Of a stretch of DNA of 64,000 nt, positions 62,138 through 64,000 are shown one piece after another. Numbering within the stretch: the stretch's first letter is position 1; every line of letters begins with the position of its first letter. The DNA comes from Burkholderiales bacterium (GTDB taxonomy: Bacteria > Pseudomonadota > Gammaproteobacteria > Burkholderiales > Burkholderiaceae_C). Under the pieces are notes generated by a model. The model had not been told where the DNA came from and did not search any database. It was given only the letters and a program-made list of their open reading frames with translations. Where the stretch lies: positions 25,701 through 89,700 of the forward strand of contig JACRAY010000030.1 in assembly GCA_016213325.1 (NCBI GenBank), given 5' to 3'. The position numbers and the translations under genes are program-made.

Positions 62138-63865
62138 TCAGGTGGGTTTGATACTGCCAGGCACGATTTTCGCCCCAAAGTCCCGCATCATCGACTGCAC
62201 GAAGGGGTCGTTCAGGATCTGCTGCTCCGCGGCGCTCTGCCGCTCGGCCGCAGCACGCGCGTTGCGCCGCGCCGGGCTGTCGGTGACGGTGCCAACCTCG
62301 ACGCTCAGGTCGACGGCGTGGCCCGCGGCATGCAAGGCGGCGCGCAGGCGTTCGCGGCTCGACGGCTGGTTGAGCGACTCGCGTTCCACGCGCAGCATCC
62401 AGTGGCCGACGTCACGCGCCACCAGCTGGGCTTGCAGCGCGAGTTCGCGCACCAGGGCCGTGATGGCTTCGCGCGCCACCAGCTGCTGCACGACGTCGGC
62501 CCAGAAGTCGCCTTCGGGCGTGGGCACCAGCGTCGCGCTGGACGCCGCGGCCTGCGCTTCGCGCACCGGCTCAGCCTGCATGCGCACGGGGACGCTGACG
62601 ACGTCGGACAGCACGCGGGGCCGGGCGGAGGGCACCGGTTGCGCGGGTTCGACAACGGGAATGACTCTCCCGGGTGGCGCGGTCGCAGTCGGTGGTGCTG
62701 CCTTGGTAGTCTTCGTAGGCTGGGGTAACACCCCAGCTTCGCCGTCACTCAGAGTTTTTTTTTGAGCCGCCCCCGGCTTGAACGCCAGCAGCCGCAACAG
62801 CACCATCGTCAGCCCGGCGTACTCATCCGGCGCCAGCCCGATTTCGGCCCGCCCCTGCAGGCAGATGCTGTACAGCAGCTGCGTCTCGTCGGCCGGCATC
62901 GCTGCGGCCAGCCGCGCGATCTCGGCGGCATCGGGATCGTCGGTGCGCATCTCGCCGACAGCCTGGTGCACCGCCATGCGCTGCAGCACCGCACTCATCT
63001 CTTCCAGCGTGGATGCGGCACTCAGGCCGTGCAGGCGCAGCGCATCCGAAATTTCGACCACCGTGCGGCCGTCCCCTTGCGCCAGCGCATCCACCAGCCG
63101 GAACACGTGGCTGCGGTCCACGCTGCCGAGCATCTGCCGCACGTTGGCTTCCTGCAGCGCGCCGGCGCCGAAGGCGATGGCCTGGTCGGTGAGCGACAGC
63201 GCATCGCGCATCGAGCCGCGCGCCGCGCGCGACAGCAGGCGCAGCGATTGCGCGTCGCTCGCCACGCCTTCGGATTCGAGCACATGCGCCAAGTGCTGCT
63301 GCACGGTCTCGGGCGCCATCGGCCGCAGGTTGAACTGCAGGCAGCGCGAAAGCACCGTCACCGGCACCTTCTGCGGGTCGGTCGTCGCCAGCACGAACTT
63401 CAGGTACTCCGGCGGCTCCTCCAGCGTCTTCAGCATTGCGTTGAACGCGTGGCCGGTGAGCATGTGCACTTCGTCGATCATGAAGACCTTGAAGCGGCCC
63501 TGCACCGGCTTGTAGGCCGCCTGCTCCAGCAGCGACTGCACTTCGTCCACGCCGCGGTTGGAAGCCGCGTCGAGCTCGGTGTAGTCGACGAAGCGCCCGG
63601 CGTCGATGTCGGTGCAGGCCTGGCACACGCCGCACGGCGTGGCGGTGATCCCGCCCTGCCCGTCGGCGCCCTGGCAGTTGAGCGACTTGGCCAGGATGCG
63701 CGAGACGGTGGTCTTGCCGACCCCGCGCGTGCCGGTGAAGAGGTACGCGTGGTGCAGGCGCTGCCGCTGCAGCGCATTGCCGAGCGCCTGCACGACGTGT
63801 TCCTGCCCCACCATCTCGGAGAAGTTCCGGGGCCGGTATTTGCGGGCGAGCACGACGTACGACAT
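62138..63865 (-). CDS. dnaX: DNA polymerase III subunit tau (and gamma by slippage)
   Basis: 575-aa clamp-loader subunit. MSYVVLARKYRPRNFSEMVGQ starts the protein; Walker A is GTRGVGKT (45-52); zinc Cys are C64, C78, C81 and C84; the sensor motifs FMIDEVHML and LSRC follow. Domain III ends near residue 365. Codons 368-370 lie in nine consecutive A; slippage by one base either way gives a stop within a few codons, producing a short gamma-like protein of about 370-373 residues. The ATG at 63865 gives the conserved family start; the in-frame extension upstream is intron-like DNA. Confidence 0.95.
   Translation of the reverse strand: MSYVVLARKYRPRNFSEMVGQEHVVQALGNALQRQRLHHAYLFTGTRGVGKTTVSRILAKSLNCQGADGQGGITATPCGVCQACTDIDAGRFVDYTELDAASNRGVDEVQSLLEQAAYKPVQGRFKVFMIDEVHMLTGHAFNAMLKTLEEPPEYLKFVLATTDPQKVPVTVLSRCLQFNLRPMAPETVQQHLAHVLESEGVASDAQSLRLLSRAARGSMRDALSLTDQAIAFGAGALQEANVRQMLGSVDRSHVFRLVDALAQGDGRTVVEISDALRLHGLSAASTLEEMSAVLQRMAVHQAVGEMRTDDPDAAEIARLAAAMPADETQLLYSICLQGRAEIGLAPDEYAGLTMVLLRLLAFKPGAAQKKTLSDGEAGVLPQPTKTTKAAPPTATAPPGRVIPVVEPAQPVPSARPRVLSDVVSVPVRMQAEPVREAQAAASSATLVPTPEGDFWADVVQQLVAREAITALVRELALQAQLVARDVGHWMLRVERESLNQPSSRERLRAALHAAGHAVDLSVEVGTVTDSPARRNARAAAERQSAAEQQILNDPFVQSMMRDFGAKIVPGSIKPT
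62719..62737. repeat. REP-like palindrome copy 3, inside dnaX
   Basis: GCTGGGGT-AAC-ACCCCAGC, the same palindrome as at 29036-29052 and 30569-30587 apart from the 3-nt loop, lies in frame within dnaX and encodes part of the linker. It starts 17 nt after the nine-A tract in the direction of transcription, so in the mRNA it can form a hairpin downstream of the slippage site. Confidence 0.75.
62755..62763 (-). other. Nine-A slippage tract in dnaX
   Basis: On the coding strand the codons read CAA AAA AAA ACT CTG AGT GAC. A -1 shift gives AAC TCT GAG TGA, and a +1 shift gives CTC TGA, so both alternative frames stop at once. Thermus dnaX uses a nine-A run in the same way (transcriptional slippage) and E. 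coli uses an A-rich ribosomal frameshift to make gamma. The location, just after domain III, is correct for tau/gamma switching. Confidence 0.75.
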
Positions 63866-63867
63866 TG

Positions 63868-64000
63868 GTAGACGTTGGTTTCTATAGAGACTCATTAGCG
63901 AAACCAACGCCCCCGCTCAAACCGTGCGTGCGGATTTCCCGCACACGGCTTACCAGTGGTCTGTCGACTCGCAGCATTACGCGGCCTCCCGTTGCCAAGA
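63868..64000 (-). mobile_element. Probable 3' end of a group II intron (domains V and VI), cut by window edge
   Basis: On the minus strand 63951-63918 reads AAGCCGTGTGCGGGAAATCC and on to GCACGCACGGTTTG: the AGC triad, GAAA tetraloop and bulged stem of group II domain V. It is followed by a second hairpin (GTTGGTTTC/GAAACCAAC, 63874-63882 with 63900-63908) in the place of domain VI, ending GTCTAC at 63868, three bases before the dnaX ATG. Any intron-encoded reverse transcriptase would lie beyond 64000; a frame ending in TAA at 63977-63979 might be its last codons. Confidence 0.65.

Noticed and set aside
63918..63951. Domain V hairpin considered as another REP palindrome
   Set aside because: It has the AGC triad, GAAA loop and internal bulge of group II domain V and a second hairpin at the right distance; REP palindromes here are perfect with 3-nt loops.

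Overview
The window is GC-rich, densely coded DNA that looks like a betaproteobacterial chromosome of the order Burkholderiales, most likely family Comamonadaceae (a Variovorax- or Ramlibacter-like soil or water bacterium). The grounds are the pobR/pobA pair, the dnaX-ybaB-recR order, several periplasmic Bug/TctC-type receptors, a LysR/DUF2917 pair, the K+-independent type of HppA and family-typical small proteins. The genus is an inference. Most genes are chained by ATGA or GTGA stop/start overlaps. No rRNA, tRNA or CRISPR array was seen.

Region 1 (1-10 kb) holds the start of a sulfate ABC transporter operon (sbp, cysT), 4-hydroxybenzoate catabolism (divergent pobR/pobA with a doubled operator), a 266-bp MITE-like element, an orphan Bug receptor, a short CoA-transferase, a crystallin/glycine-zipper surface protein, a YihG-type acyltransferase and the radical-SAM protein YgiQ. 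Region 2 (10-18 kb) is a run of housekeeping and small exported proteins: CHRD lipoprotein, enoyl-CoA hydratase, DUF924, a Rieske oxygenase overlapping xthA tail to tail, four small exported or lipid-anchored proteins, a LysR/DUF2917 pair and a lone receiver domain.

Region 3 (17.9-26.2 kb) is one translationally coupled seven-gene operon: a split transketolase, a sugar epimerase fused to a polyprenyl-phosphate glycosyltransferase, two multi-pass membrane proteins, a methyltransferase and a GtrA flippase. It reads as a pathway making and attaching an unusual sugar to a surface lipid or glycan. Region 4 (26.2-33.5 kb) carries the two pyrophosphatases Ppa and HppA, an IS110-family element lying between two REP-like palindromes, and a TetR-controlled metal-dependent hydrolase/aldehyde dehydrogenase pair. 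Region 5 (33.5-38.5 kb) is a head-to-tail duplicated three-gene module (exported protein, Tat-exported M48 metalloprotease with TPR tail, lipoprotein).

Region 6 (38.6-49.1 kb) has an SDR dehydrogenase, the molybdenum cofactor operon moaA-mobA-moeA with a TPR/glycosyltransferase-9-like gene, small conserved proteins, an HxlR regulator with a MoaD-like/BNR-repeat pair, and a methyltransferase-nitrilase pair. Region 7 (49.1-64 kb) has an RND efflux pump, rnhA, mltD, an ABC importer operon of the taurine/nitrate/sulfonate type with a TctC-like gene embedded in it, and recR-ybaB-dnaX. dnaX contains a nine-A slippage tract with stops directly behind it in both alternative frames. Directly upstream of dnaX the window ends in what looks like domains V and VI of a group II intron.

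The items most worth following up are the duplicated M48 module, the split-transketolase glycan operon, the dnaX slippage site with a palindrome downstream, the intron end abutting the dnaX start, the MITE-like element at 3.3 kb, and the IS110 element between matching palindromes.
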